A DNA stretch of 64,000 nucleotides from Fimbriimonas sp. (lineage in GTDB: Bacteria; Armatimonadota; Fimbriimonadia; Fimbriimonadales; Fimbriimonadaceae): assembly GCA_029866005.1 (NCBI GenBank), contig JARXAE010000002.1, positions 1 to 64,000 on the forward strand, written 5' to 3'. Shown here piece after piece: positions 27,422-36,705 of this stretch (positions within the stretch are counted from its first letter, which is position 1; every line of letters begins with the position of its first letter). The position numbers and the translations under genes were made by a program. Below the pieces are notes generated by a model that was given only the letters and a program-made list of their open reading frames with translations, did no database searches and was not told where the DNA came from.

Positions 27422-29140
27422 ATGATCATGCTTGCAAGTGCTGCGTTTATGGTTGGGATGTTACGAATGGGTACAGAGACGGTCATGCCCCAAGGCGCGG
27501 TGTTCGCCGATAAGATCTATTACGGCGGCGACATGGTCACCATGGTCGGCTCGCGCCCGCAATACGTTGAGCGGCTCGCCGTGCGGGATGGCAAAATCCT
27601 GTTCGCTGGTGAGGCAAAGAAAGTCGGCAAGTTCAGAGGACCAGCCACGGTCGCAGTCAATTTGCGCGGTCGGTTCTTGGCACCGGGCTTCTTCGATGCC
27701 CACAGCCATCTGGTAACCGTTGGCGTCCAGGCAATCAGCGCGAACTTGCTACCCCAACCAGATGGCACTGTAAACTCGATTTCACAGCTTCAGAATGAGA
27801 TGCGCAATCACCTGGCAAGCTCACAAGTCGTCAAGAAATTTGGTGTCGTCATCGGGTTCAACTACGACGACTCTCAACTTAAAGAGAGGCGCAGCCCGAC
27901 TGCGGCCGAACTTGATGCCATCTCAACGACGATGCCAGTTGTGGTCATCCACCAGTCAGGCCACCTTGGGGCGATGAACTCAGTGGCGCTCAAACTGGCG
28001 GGCGTAACTGAGAGCTCCAAGAACCCCCAGGGCGGCATAATCCAGCGAAAACCCGGAACGTCCATCCCTAATGGAGTGCTTGAGGAGACTGCATTCTTCG
28101 TGGCCCTGTTCAAAGTTCTTCCGGATTTCAGCGAAGCCGACAAGTTGGAGCAGGTTTTGGCTGCCCAGAAGATCTATGCCGCCAACGGGTTCACGACCGT
28201 CCAAGAGGGCCGAGCAGAGCCAGAAATGCTCTCGACATTGCAGGCGGGAGCCAACAGCAAGAAGTTCGTTATTGACGTCATAGGCTTTCCGGCTCTCGAT
28301 ACAAACGGCGAGGAGCCGATCAAGCAGAGCCCGCTGATGTCGAAGTACTACACAAACCGTCTCCGATATGGTGGAGTAAAGCTAACTTTTGACGGTTCGC
28401 CACAAGGCAAAACCGCGTACTTTACAAAGCACTACTTCAAAGTTCCAGAGGGCCAGCCGAATTCCTACCGTGGCTACCCGGCTTTTCAGGCGGAAGTTGC
28501 ACAGAAGTGGGTAACTACGGCTTATAAGAATCACTGGAACCTGCTCGTTCATGCCAATGGAGATGCAGCCATAGACGAGCTTATCGCTGTCGTGAAGAGT
28601 GCGCGCGCGCAGTTCCCGCCGAAAGGGAACCGAACAGTATTGATCCACGGACAGTTCTTGCGGCGCGACCAAATCTTGGAGCTCAAGCGCTTAGAAATCA
28701 TGCCATCGCTTTATCCGATGCATACCTTCTACTGGGGTGACTGGCACCGCGAGTCGGTTGCAGGGCCCGAGCGGGCGGAGAATATCTCCCCGACTGGCTG
28801 GGTGCTCAAAGCCGGAATGAAATTCACCATCCATACCGACGCGCCCGTCACCTTCCCGAATTCGATCCGAGTTCTCGACAGTGCCGTCAACCGGACCACG
28901 CGTTCAGGCTACGTACTAGGGCGCTCACAGCGGATTAGCCCTTACGTTGCCCTTCAATCGATGACCAGTTGGGCCGCATTTCAGCACAGGGAGGATAATC
29001 AGAAGGGCACCTTGGAGGTTGGGAAACTCGCTGACTTCGTGGTGCTTGACCGCAACCCAATCAAAGTACCTCGCTCGCAACTCCTTAGCCTGAAGGTCGT
29101 TGAGACGATCAAGGAAGGGGTGTCAATCTACAGCCGCTGA
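27422..29140 (+). CDS. Amidohydrolase (YtcJ-like amidohydrolase 3 family), exported
   Basis: 572 residues. The N-terminus is hydrophobic (MLASAAFMVGML) and probably a signal or anchor. The protein then has the composite beta-sandwich start (KIYYGGDMVTM, VRDGKILFAGE), the metal-binding FFDAHSHL, later HQSGH, LVHANGDAAID and IHTDAPVTFPNSIRVL, and the closing GKLADFVVLDRNP. This is the YtcJ-like group, metal-dependent hydrolases of unknown substrate. The start is ATG behind CAGGT. It is the only gene between the two tRNA-Ala 3'-end copies and may have arrived by transfer. A strong hairpin follows 40 nt after the stop. Confidence 0.88.
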   Translation: MIMLASAAFMVGMLRMGTETVMPQGAVFADKIYYGGDMVTMVGSRPQYVERLAVRDGKILFAGEAKKVGKFRGPATVAVNLRGRFLAPGFFDAHSHLVTVGVQAISANLLPQPDGTVNSISQLQNEMRNHLASSQVVKKFGVVIGFNYDDSQLKERRSPTAAELDAISTTMPVVVIHQSGHLGAMNSVALKLAGVTESSKNPQGGIIQRKPGTSIPNGVLEETAFFVALFKVLPDFSEADKLEQVLAAQKIYAANGFTTVQEGRAEPEMLSTLQAGANSKKFVIDVIGFPALDTNGEEPIKQSPLMSKYYTNRLRYGGVKLTFDGSPQGKTAYFTKHYFKVPEGQPNSYRGYPAFQAEVAQKWVTTAYKNHWNLLVHANGDAAIDELIAVVKSARAQFPPKGNRTVLIHGQFLRRDQILELKRLEIMPSLYPMHTFYWGDWHRESVAGPERAENISPTGWVLKAGMKFTIHTDAPVTFPNSIRVLDSAVNRTTRSGYVLGRSQRISPYVALQSMTSWAAFQHREDNQKGTLEVGKLADFVVLDRNPIKVPRSQLLSLKVVETIKEGVSIYSR

Positions 29141-29179
29141 CAGAAGCGATTCGTGCCCGGAGTTCAGTGGACAGCACTA

Positions 29180-29216
29180 TGAACTCCCCTTGGAGGTTCA
29201 TTCCAAGGGGAGTTCA
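29180..29216. terminator. Strong hairpin after the amidohydrolase gene
   Basis: A 15-bp perfect stem: TGAACTCCCCTTGGA at 29180-29194 pairs with its complement at 29202-29216 around a 7-nt loop. It lies 40 nt past the amidohydrolase stop and inside the tRNA-bracketed segment. No T-run follows, so it could also stabilise the mRNA 3' end or mark a mobile unit. Confidence 0.6.
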
Positions 29217-29405
29217 CAGTATCAGAGATTTAGTGCGGAAGCGCTGAAAATGACCACGAAGATAACAACTACGCCGAGGAAAGATGCGAAACTCAAAGCC
29301 GAGTCATCCGAACCCTCTGTTTTGATACAAAGTTTGGTCGGTTCCGCCCATAAAAAACTAAAGCGAGACGGTCGAAAACAGTTTCGCCAGAGTAAAACCT
29401 GAAGT

Positions 29406-29480
29406 TGGTGGAGGATAGGGGATTCGAACCCCTAACCCCCTGCTTGCAAAGCAGGTGCTCTCCCATTGAGCTAATCCCCC
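29406..29480 (-). tRNA. tRNA-Ala (anticodon TGC)
   Basis: A complete cloverleaf on the minus strand. Acceptor GGGGGAT pairs with ATCCTCC (one G-T), D arm GCTC/GAGC, anticodon stem CCTGC/GCAGG with loop TTTGCAA giving anticodon TGC, a 5-nt variable loop, T arm AGGGG/CCCCT with loop TTCGAAT, discriminator A and encoded CCA. Its 3' 35 bases plus flank recur at 27313. The long plus-strand reading frame that enters the GH106 gene from this region is an artefact of the tRNA sequence. Confidence 0.97.
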
Positions 29481-29551
29481 ACGCAGGAAGAAAGAGTATA
29501 CCAACAAACTTTTCTTCTTGCAACGCCTCTGCAGGTGTAAGATGCAGTCAA

Positions 29552-32500
29552 ATGCTCGCAACTGTTGCCGTCCTTGTCGCTCTCAGCCAAGACAAAACTA
29601 CGACCGACCTCGCGGCTAACTTCAAAAACCCGCCTACATCGGCCCTCCCTCACACCTGGTGGCACTGGATGGGTGGAAACGTCACCGAAGAAGGCATCAC
29701 GGCTGATCTTGAAGCCATGAAGCAAGGCGGAATCGGCGGAGCCCACATCTTCGACGCTGGGCAGGGCATCCCCGACGGACCCATCAAATACAACTCTCCT
29801 GAGTGGCGCACTCTGATGGTGCACGCCTTGGTCGAAGCCAAGCGACTCGGACTCGACATGACCATGCACAACAGCTCCGGCTGGTCCAGCAGTGGCGGAC
29901 CGTGGGTCACCAAGGAGGACGCGATGAAAAAGATCGTGTTCGCCAAAGCAATCGTGCAAGGCGGCGAAAAGGTCAAAATCCCCTTGCCGACCATCAACCA
30001 GGGCTACTACAAAGACCTGCAAATCGTGGCTTTGCCCACACCTGATGTGCCTAATCAAGACCGAATGAACGAGCTATCTGGCTTGGGTGCAAACCCGGGT
30101 CCTCGGCCCAACATCGCCTGGCCCCGAGTCGATATCGCTGAGTGCATCCAGATTCCGCTCACATCGACCGAAGTCGAACTGCCCGAAGGTGCCTGGACCA
30201 TCCTTCGCATCGGAGTCACCCTCACCGGAGCCCTCAACGTCGCCAGCCGACCGACCGGCGAAGGTCTCGAAGTCGACAAACTCAGTTCCGAATCCCTTGA
30301 CCGCTTCTTCGCCGGTGGCCTCGACCTGCTCTTCAAAGAAGTTAGTCCCAATAGTTCCCTTCACACCGTCCTGATCGATAGCTACGAAACCGGCTACAAC
30401 AACTGGACCCCCAAGCTCTTCGAGGAATTCAAGAAGCGCCGAGGATACGACCCAACCCCGTACCTTCCCTGCCTCGCTGGCTACTCGGTAACCGGCGCCG
30501 ATACCACCTTTGGCTTCCTCTTCGACTGGCGCAAAACCCTCTCCGAACTCTGGGCCGAGAACTACAGCGGACACTTCGCCAACAAGCTCAAGCAACAAGG
30601 TCTCGAACTCGCTATCGAACCCTACGGCAATGGAAACTTCGACCCATTCTCCTATGGAAAACCTGGAGGACTGATCATGGGTGAGTACTGGGTCGGCGAG
30701 GGCCGAATCAACGCCGCAGTGAAAGTCGCCGCTTCCGTCGCCCACGTCTACGGCAAGAGCGTTGTCGGTGCCGAAGCCCTCACCGCCAGCCCCGAACAAG
30801 CTGGATGGCGCAATCAACCCCGCCAATGGAAAGCCTTCGCCGACCGGGGCATGACCACCGGCGTCAACCGGATCATCTACCACCGCTTCGCCCACCAACC
30901 CTGGGTCAGTGGAGTCAACCCCGGAATGACCATGGGACCCTGGGGTTCCCATGTCGACCGAACCAACACCATCTGGCCCTATATGGCAACCTGGGACCAG
31001 TATGTCTCCCGCTGCCAATACATGCTCCAAAGCGGCACCTTCGCCGCTGACATCCTTCTTTTCTCCGGCGAAGACACGCCCCAAAACTACGCCGGTGAAG
31101 GCCAAAACATCCCGGAAATCCCCGCCGGACATGACCACGACTTCATCGGACTTGATCCGCTCATGTCGCTTACCGTCAAAAACGGCAAACTCACTCTGCC
31201 CAATGGCGCAACCTATGCGGTCCTCGCTCTGCCAAATACGCAGTACATGACGGTCGAACTCGCTCGAAAAATCAAGCAACTTGTTCAAGACGGCGCAACC
31301 GTCGTCGGTCCTCGACCAGCGCAAACCCCGAGCCTCCAAGAAGCCTCCAATGGCGCACAGCAAGAACTGGAGAAGATCACCCTTGAACTCTGGGGACGCA
31401 ACTGGGAACAGCCTTCCAGTTCATGCAGTTTCGGAAAGGGCCAAATCGTCTGGGGCAAAACTCTTGGGGATGTGCTCGCCACAAATGAGGTCGCGCCTGC
31501 TTTTGCGACCAAAGCCATCGACGTGAGCTCAATCCGGCGACGCATTGGCAACACCGACGCCGTATTCGTCGCTTCGTCCCAGCCCTACCCGCGAACAGTC
31601 AATTGCAGCTTCCGAGTGAATCCAGAAAACACCAAAGCTCAGCTCTGGCACCCCGAGACCGGACTGATCGAAGATGCGCCAGTCTGGAAGGCAACTAAAA
31701 CCGGGATTGAAATTCCGTTGCGCCTGGACGCCGACGGCTCGGTTTTCGTCGTTTTCTCTCCCGCAACGGCGCAGTCGAAACACATCACCGAAGCCCGGGA
31801 AATTGTCGCCGCCGAAAACGAGGAGCCCGCACCAACCCTCACGATCCTCAAAGCAATCTACGGCGATACCGCTACCGGTCGAATCAAGGACGTCACGAGC
31901 ATCGTCGCGAGCGCAGCCACTGCCACCACCGTACGCATCAGTGCCTCTAACTCCGAACTCGGCGGCGACCCCGCAGTCAACACCGTCAAAACCCTCACCG
32001 TCACCTACAAACTCGGCGATGAAACCAAGACCATCACACTTCCTGAAAACGGCGCATTCATGATCGGCGCCTTTCCCAACGCCGGAACGCCCCCAGTCTC
32101 CGAATTCCAGGGCAATACCCTCAGAGTCTGGAAGAACGGGGCCTTCAGCCAAACCTGGTCAACCGGCCAAAAGATGCAGTTCCAAGTCAAGGACCTTCCC
32201 CAACCCACCGAGCTCACCGGCCCCTGGCAAATCAAGTTCATTTCAACGTACGACCCTGTCCGAACCGCAACCTACAACAATCTCAAATCCTGGACCGAGG
32301 ACGAGAACTTCGACACCAAATACTTCTCCGGAACTGGAACGTATTCCAAATCGATCCAAGTGAACAAGAGCCTCCTAGGAAAAGGCAAACGCTTATTCCT
32401 CGACCTAGGCGACGTACGCGAACTCTGCCGAGTCCGCCTCAATGGCAAACCCGTCGCCACCCTTTGGAAGTCGCCCTTCCGAGTCGACATCTCCGATTTC

Positions 32501-32776
32501 GCCAAACCCGGAGCAAACGCCCTGGAAGTCGACGTTACCAATCTCTGGACTAACCGCCTTATCGGAGACGAGCAATTCCCCGATGACATGGGCTGGAACG
32601 GAGCCCAACTCAAAGGTTGGCCTCAATGGTTCCTGAGCAACCAACCCCGCCCCGAGCCTCGTCGAAAGACCTTCACCACCTGGCGGCACAACTTTAAGGA
32701 AACTCCGCTGCTGCCCAGTGGCCTCCTCGGCCCTGTCACGCTGAGACCCGTCAAAGTCATCACTCTGCGCCCGTAA
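29552..32776 (+). CDS. GH106-like alpha-L-rhamnosidase, secreted
   Basis: About 1074 residues. After a short hydrophobic leader (MLATVAVLVALS) comes the family opening: TWWHWMGGNVTEEGITADLE, QGGIGGAHIFDAGQG and MHNSSGWSSSGGPWV. Mid-protein blocks include DSYETGYNNWTPKLFEEFKK and GVNRIIYHRFAHQPW. A C-terminal galactose-binding-like beta-sandwich carries LGDVRELCRVRLNGKPV and LEVDVTNLWTNRLIGDEQ. Members of GH106 remove alpha-L-rhamnose, for example from rhamnogalacturonan II or bacterial gellan-like glycans. I start at the ATG at 29552 (AGGTG upstream); an open frame further upstream only reads through tRNA-Ala. Codon use is strongly C-ending, unlike the preceding amidohydrolase. Confidence 0.85.
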   Translation: MLATVAVLVALSQDKTTTDLAANFKNPPTSALPHTWWHWMGGNVTEEGITADLEAMKQGGIGGAHIFDAGQGIPDGPIKYNSPEWRTLMVHALVEAKRLGLDMTMHNSSGWSSSGGPWVTKEDAMKKIVFAKAIVQGGEKVKIPLPTINQGYYKDLQIVALPTPDVPNQDRMNELSGLGANPGPRPNIAWPRVDIAECIQIPLTSTEVELPEGAWTILRIGVTLTGALNVASRPTGEGLEVDKLSSESLDRFFAGGLDLLFKEVSPNSSLHTVLIDSYETGYNNWTPKLFEEFKKRRGYDPTPYLPCLAGYSVTGADTTFGFLFDWRKTLSELWAENYSGHFANKLKQQGLELAIEPYGNGNFDPFSYGKPGGLIMGEYWVGEGRINAAVKVAASVAHVYGKSVVGAEALTASPEQAGWRNQPRQWKAFADRGMTTGVNRIIYHRFAHQPWVSGVNPGMTMGPWGSHVDRTNTIWPYMATWDQYVSRCQYMLQSGTFAADILLFSGEDTPQNYAGEGQNIPEIPAGHDHDFIGLDPLMSLTVKNGKLTLPNGATYAVLALPNTQYMTVELARKIKQLVQDGATVVGPRPAQTPSLQEASNGAQQELEKITLELWGRNWEQPSSSCSFGKGQIVWGKTLGDVLATNEVAPAFATKAIDVSSIRRRIGNTDAVFVASSQPYPRTVNCSFRVNPENTKAQLWHPETGLIEDAPVWKATKTGIEIPLRLDADGSVFVVFSPATAQSKHITEAREIVAAENEEPAPTLTILKAIYGDTATGRIKDVTSIVASAATATTVRISASNSELGGDPAVNTVKTLTVTYKLGDETKTITLPENGAFMIGAFPNAGTPPVSEFQGNTLRVWKNGAFSQTWSTGQKMQFQVKDLPQPTELTGPWQIKFISTYDPVRTATYNNLKSWTEDENFDTKYFSGTGTYSKSIQVNKSLLGKGKRLFLDLGDVRELCRVRLNGKPVATLWKSPFRVDISDFAKPGANALEVDVTNLWTNRLIGDEQFPDDMGWNGAQLKGWPQWFLSNQPRPEPRRKTFTTWRHNFKETPLLPSGLLGPVTLRPVKVITLRP

Positions 32777-32786
32777 GGCGCAGAGT
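32762..32786. terminator. Hairpin enclosing the GH106 stop codon
   Basis: ACTCTGCGCC at 32762-32771 pairs perfectly with GGCGCAGAGT at 32777-32786. The 5-nt loop contains the TAA stop of the GH106 gene. It sits between convergent genes, so it can serve both transcripts. No T-run is present. Confidence 0.5.
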
Positions 32787-32798
32787 GGGAGCGACTTC

Positions 32799-34259
32799 CT
32801 ACTGACCTTGGCCCAGCGAGTAACCAGCGACGCCATCGAAAGTGCACAGGTTCTCGTGCTTGATCACCTCAAGCCCCGCCTCCACAACTCGACCGAGCAG
32901 AGACACCACATCTGTTCCCGATAGCTCACCGCCATCCCGCGCCATGAACCGGCAGCGGTAGTGGTCAACCAAAGTCGTCTCAGCGAAGCCGTTCGGCCAA
33001 ACCTTTACCCCCCGGCAAGTGATCATCGCCAACTCAAGCTCTCCAGCGCACTCCAAGAGGCGTGATCCCAGCTCATCCGGCGTCCCGTTCCATTGAACAA
33101 AAACGTCCGTTCCCACGGTTTGCTTCGCAGCTGGGGCAACCGGACGAACACCGAGATTCATTGGCTTCGCCTCACCGTACTTGACCGGACTCAATACCGT
33201 CGGCCCCTGTCCCAATCGAGCAATCACAGCCTCGCCAAACTCTCGAGTTCCGACCAGTTTGGTGCTGGTCCCTTCCCGATAGATGTCACTGGTGTGGATT
33301 CCATCCTCAATCGTCTTTAGCCAAGCGTTGTGGATGCGCTCGGCAACCTCTGGCTGTCCGATGTGAACCAGCATCATCACCGCCGCCAACAACAGACCGG
33401 AAGGGTTTGCCGCGTTCAATCCCGACAGCAGGGGTGCGCTGCCGTGAATCGCTTCAAACATTGCGCAATGCTCGCCAATATTCGCCGACCCCGCCAGCCC
33501 GACCGAGCCCGCGACCTCCGCCGCGATATCGCTCAGAATGTCGCCGTAAAGGTTCAAAGTAACGATAACATCAAAGTTCTCCGGGTGCGTCGCAACTTTC
33601 GCCATCCCAATATCAATGATCCAGTGCTCCTTCTCAATCTCCGGGTACTCCGCCCCGATCTCATCAAATATCCGATGGAATAATCCATCCGTCAGCTTCA
33701 TGATGTTGTCCTTGCTCATGCAGGTGACTTTCTTGCGGCCGTTCGCCTGGGCGTACTCAAAGGCGTACCGAACAATCTTCTCGCATCCCGAACGGGTGAC
33801 CAACTTCAGACACTGATAAACCTCTTCCGTCTGCCGGTGCTCAATCCCTGCGTACAAATCCTCCTCGTTCTCGCGGATGATCACCAAGTCCATTCCCGGT
33901 CCTGACTTCCCGGCGAATGGAGCGTAAGTGACGCAAGGTCGAACATTTGAGTACAAGCCAAGCGTCTTGCGAATCGTGACGTTCAAGCTCTTGTAGCCGC
34001 CGCCCTGAGGGGTCGTGATCGGAGCTTTTAAGAGCACCTTTGTACTTCGTAACGAATCCCAAGCTTCGGGTTTGATCCCTGAAGAGAATCCGGATTTGTA
34101 GACCGACTCACCAATCTCGATCACATTGGGCTGAATTGCGGCTCCGGCTTGCTCCAAAACGTTGAGCGTTGCCGCCATGATTTCCGGCCCAATTCCGTCA
34201 CCATATGCCACGGTGATCGGGGTTTTTATCATTCCTGTGAGAGAGTCCTGAGAAGTCAT
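32799..34259 (-). CDS. icd: Isocitrate dehydrogenase, Thermus-type (long form)
   Basis: TCA-cycle oxidative decarboxylation of isocitrate. The core matches the isocitrate/isopropylmalate dehydrogenase family: AYGDGIGPEI, the substrate-site region TIRKTLGLYSNVRP, IRENEEDLYAGIEH, NLYGDILSDIAAEVAGSVG and AIHGSAP. A C-terminal extension of about 140 residues (VGTDVFVQW, LVDHYRCRFM, TFDGVAGYS) is the same as in the Thermus thermophilus enzyme and absent from E. coli Icd. I take the ATG at 34259 (486 aa); the ATG at 34232 is an alternative, and earlier starts would run into the divergent regulator gene. NADP preference is likely but not proven. Confidence 0.9.
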   Translation of the reverse strand: MTSQDSLTGMIKTPITVAYGDGIGPEIMAATLNVLEQAGAAIQPNVIEIGESVYKSGFSSGIKPEAWDSLRSTKVLLKAPITTPQGGGYKSLNVTIRKTLGLYSNVRPCVTYAPFAGKSGPGMDLVIIRENEEDLYAGIEHRQTEEVYQCLKLVTRSGCEKIVRYAFEYAQANGRKKVTCMSKDNIMKLTDGLFHRIFDEIGAEYPEIEKEHWIIDIGMAKVATHPENFDVIVTLNLYGDILSDIAAEVAGSVGLAGSANIGEHCAMFEAIHGSAPLLSGLNAANPSGLLLAAVMMLVHIGQPEVAERIHNAWLKTIEDGIHTSDIYREGTSTKLVGTREFGEAVIARLGQGPTVLSPVKYGEAKPMNLGVRPVAPAAKQTVGTDVFVQWNGTPDELGSRLLECAGELELAMITCRGVKVWPNGFAETTLVDHYRCRFMARDGGELSGTDVVSLLGRVVEAGLEVIKHENLCTFDGVAGYSLGQGQ

Positions 34260-34306
34260 GGTAGAATCCGAAGTGATTTGCATTACAGGAATATGATTAC
34301 ACGAAA

Positions 34307-34609
34307 ATGATATCGCATGATACTGATTCTCTAAAATTTGCGAACGGCTGGACGTTTCTGACAAATCACACCCATGTTCTGGTGTGTTTGCTCCGCAATC
34401 CGGAAACGCGGCTCCGAGATGTCGCCATCCAGGTCGGTATCACCGAGCGAGCCGTTCAGCGCATCGTTGCCGAACTCGAGCAGTCCGCCGTCATCACCCG
34501 TGAGAAAGACGGAAGACGAAATCGATACACGATCAACACTCAAACTGCCCTTCGCCACCCCCTCGAACAAGGGGTCACGGTAGCCGAACTTCTCGAGAAA
34601 ATCATCTAG
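34307..34609 (+). CDS. Small winged-helix transcriptional regulator
   Basis: 100 residues, almost entirely one winged helix: [18 protein letters not shown], recognition helix [15 protein letters not shown], wing [12 protein letters not shown], and a short C-terminal [18 protein letters not shown]. This compact family is widespread, and the sequence fits it end to end, but I know no characterised member. Divergent from icd with a 47-bp gap. An inverted repeat ATTCCTGT (34231-34238) / ACAGGAAT (34285-34292) spans the icd start region and could be a pair of half-sites. Control of icd is a guess from position. Confidence 0.82.
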   Translation: MISHDTDSLKFANGWTFLTNHTHVLVCLLRNPETRLRDVAIQVGITERAVQRIVAELEQSAVITREKDGRRNRYTINTQTALRHPLEQGVTVAELLEKII

Positions 34610-34820
34610 TTCAAAGCCCGTGCCATTGCCCCTCGCGAAACTACGGTAAACCGGAAAACTAGGAACGTTTGCTAGGTCGGATAGGTTCATTTATCTGAGA
34701 TCATTTCCTCATTGCTTTACTCGAAGCACAAATTGAGGTTTGCTTTTGATATTCCCGATACAATTACGTGGTCTAAAAGATTTGAACGATTCTGGCTGGC
34801 AAGCTCCGGAAGGTAGCAAT

Positions 34821-35930
34821 ATGGAACAACCCCAACTCGAATTAGTCGAGGGACTTAACCTTGCGTCGACCGAAGCTGAGCCAATCGTTCCCGAAAGAGC
34901 CATCATTCCGGACGCCTTTGATCAAGTGCTTGCGCGGGTCGAAGCGGAACAGAGTCCCGCTCACGTCGCCGATCAAGAACCCATCTACAAAAGCCGACCT
35001 CTCATTGCCGCCCTATGTATGATCGGTGGCCTCCTCCTCGGCCGACTGACAATGGAGCCCCAGACGAGTACCAAGTACATCGAAAAGGTTGTTCCTGCCG
35101 TCGCCACCGTAAAGCCTACAGCACCCCTGCTCTCAGTCTCAAACCCATTCCGGAAGCTCGCAAGTACTGGGGAGTTTGACCCCTGGATGCCTCTCAACGG
35201 CGGTTTTCCAATCCCACCTCCGCAAACTCAAGGCAAGCTTCTGGATCGACCCACAGGCAGCTTTAACCCCGAAGATTTTAACTCACCCACCCCGATCCGT
35301 GGTCAAGTCGGAGGCATGATGCCGTTTGACCCAGGTGCGCCGCTCAAGCCGGGCATAGGCCTCCCCGATGCAAATGGCAATTCGGTTCAACCCTCAGCTG
35401 ATCCTAATCAGAGCCTCCCAGATGCAAACGGCAAGAAGCCAACTGCGTCGGATAGCCCAGGGACTAAGATTGCGAGTGAGAAATACGTTGCGATGTCGCT
35501 CAGCGGTCCTGAACCCTCCAGCGGGCAAAGCCGAATCCTGGGCATCGCTTCTGCGAATGGCGGGACCGGACGCAGCTTCACCCACATGAGCGAAGAAGGA
35601 TCAATCGAAGCCCAAGGCGTCCTCATTATCGTCCCCGCAAGCGCGGCCGAGAAAGTACAGAACGCCATCGAGGCTCTTGGCGGATCCGCGGTTGATGCGT
35701 CGAACGAGGGTAATGCCAGCGCGTTTCAAGGCTCCATCTCGGGGATCTTCAGCACTCGCCTTAAGAGGCTAAGAGACAAGAAAGAAGAGCTTCTGAAGGA
35801 CTTTGAAGAAGGCGCTCAACCTGTCAAGCAGATCATTGAGGCCATCGACATGGAATCCCGCGCCGTCTCCGCAACCCGCCTCCCAGGCGGACTGAGCGGC
35901 AAGGCCGTGTTTCGGATTCTTTTGAAGTAA
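34821..35930 (+). CDS. Hypothetical membrane-anchored protein, proline-rich
   Basis: Not recognised. About 369 residues. An acidic N-terminal cytoplasmic region (about 65 aa) precedes one membrane helix (PLIAALCMIGGLLLGRL), then a long low-complexity Pro/Gly/Asn segment (FPIPPPQTQGKLLDRPTGSF, two LPDANG repeats), and a C-terminal globular part with EGSIEAQGVLIIVPASAAEKVQNAIEAL-type strand/helix alternation. That last part resembles the fold of single-pass proteins with DUF4349-like outer domains, which is a weak impression. The start is the ATG with GGAAGG upstream; an earlier in-frame start at 34740 lacks a good site. Nothing nearby explains its job. Confidence 0.7.
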   Translation: MEQPQLELVEGLNLASTEAEPIVPERAIIPDAFDQVLARVEAEQSPAHVADQEPIYKSRPLIAALCMIGGLLLGRLTMEPQTSTKYIEKVVPAVATVKPTAPLLSVSNPFRKLASTGEFDPWMPLNGGFPIPPPQTQGKLLDRPTGSFNPEDFNSPTPIRGQVGGMMPFDPGAPLKPGIGLPDANGNSVQPSADPNQSLPDANGKKPTASDSPGTKIASEKYVAMSLSGPEPSSGQSRILGIASANGGTGRSFTHMSEEGSIEAQGVLIIVPASAAEKVQNAIEALGGSAVDASNEGNASAFQGSISGIFSTRLKRLRDKKEELLKDFEEGAQPVKQIIEAIDMESRAVSATRLPGGLSGKAVFRILLK

Positions 35931-35964
35931 TCGGTTCACTCCTTGAAACTGCTAAAGTCAAATC

Positions 35965-36705
35965 ATGCAGTTTCACGGAGTCGACTTCACCTCGTCCCCG
36001 CATGCGAGTAAATCGATCGTTGTTGCTTCCGGAGAAGACCACTACTGCGAAAACATCACCGAGTTACTTTCGTTTGGCGACTTCGAAAGGTGGCTGAGTG
36101 AGGCAGAAGGCATCATCGGAATAGATGCTCCGTTCGGCTTCCCCTCGCTCTTCTGCGCCAAAGCATATCCAGGGCTCTCATGGTCGGGCATTGCGGCATC
36201 TTTGGGACTCGCCTCCGGCTTCGACGATTTCCGGGCGAAGGTGACAGACTTCAAAACAGGGCGCCAACCAGGCAGTCTCGAATTCCCACGCATCACCGAC
36301 CGAGAAGCGGGCGGAGTCAGCTCGATCCATATCGGTTTCCCACCCGTGGGACTCATGGCGGCGAGGTTGCTACCCATTTTGAACCGGGCACCCCACTCGA
36401 TCCTCCCCGTAAGACCGTCACTGTCCTCAACAAAAGTGGTGGAGGTTTATCCCGGAAAAATCGCCAAGTCGCTCATTGGCCCGCAATCTTACAAGGAAAA
36501 GAAGGGCACACCAGAAGTACGCAGACACTTAATGGACCAGCTGACCATCGAACTCTCCGACCCCGTTCGCCAGGCAGCCGAAAGGGACGCTCTAGGTGAT
36601 ACCATCGACGCCGTTCTTGCCTTCCAACAGGTTAGAACTTGGTTCGAGGCCGATATGCCGATTCCGAGCGGTCCAACCTTTGAACTCGAAGGCTGGATTG
36701 TCTAG
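35965..36705 (+). CDS. DUF429 family protein (RNase H-like fold)
   Basis: 246 residues. The N-terminal GVDFTSSPHASKSIVVA and IIGIDAPFGFPS supply the two acidic residues of the RNase H-like core. VVEVYPGKIAKSL and a C-terminal DTIDAVLAFQQV complete the DUF429 pattern, in which D-A at the end is the third acidic site. The family is predicted to be a nuclease but biochemical function is unknown. It ends in a 4-nt overlap with the convergent permease gene. Confidence 0.78.
   Translation: MQFHGVDFTSSPHASKSIVVASGEDHYCENITELLSFGDFERWLSEAEGIIGIDAPFGFPSLFCAKAYPGLSWSGIAASLGLASGFDDFRAKVTDFKTGRQPGSLEFPRITDREAGGVSSIHIGFPPVGLMAARLLPILNRAPHSILPVRPSLSSTKVVEVYPGKIAKSLIGPQSYKEKKGTPEVRRHLMDQLTIELSDPVRQAAERDALGDTIDAVLAFQQVRTWFEADMPIPSGPTFELEGWIV

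Noticed and set aside
29180-29216. Integron attC site
   Set aside because: Perfect symmetric stem without the core RYYYAAC boxes or extrahelical bases; no integron integrase.
29405-29551. Open frame extending the GH106 gene upstream to 29405
   Set aside because: These codons are the antisense of tRNA-Ala and include the MVEDRGFEPLTPC string typical of mistranslated tRNA; the signal-peptide start at 29552 is better.
30074-31363. Long open frame (429 codons) antisense to the GH106 gene
   Set aside because: Same codon-bias shadow; Gly/Val/Asp-rich without domain or start context.
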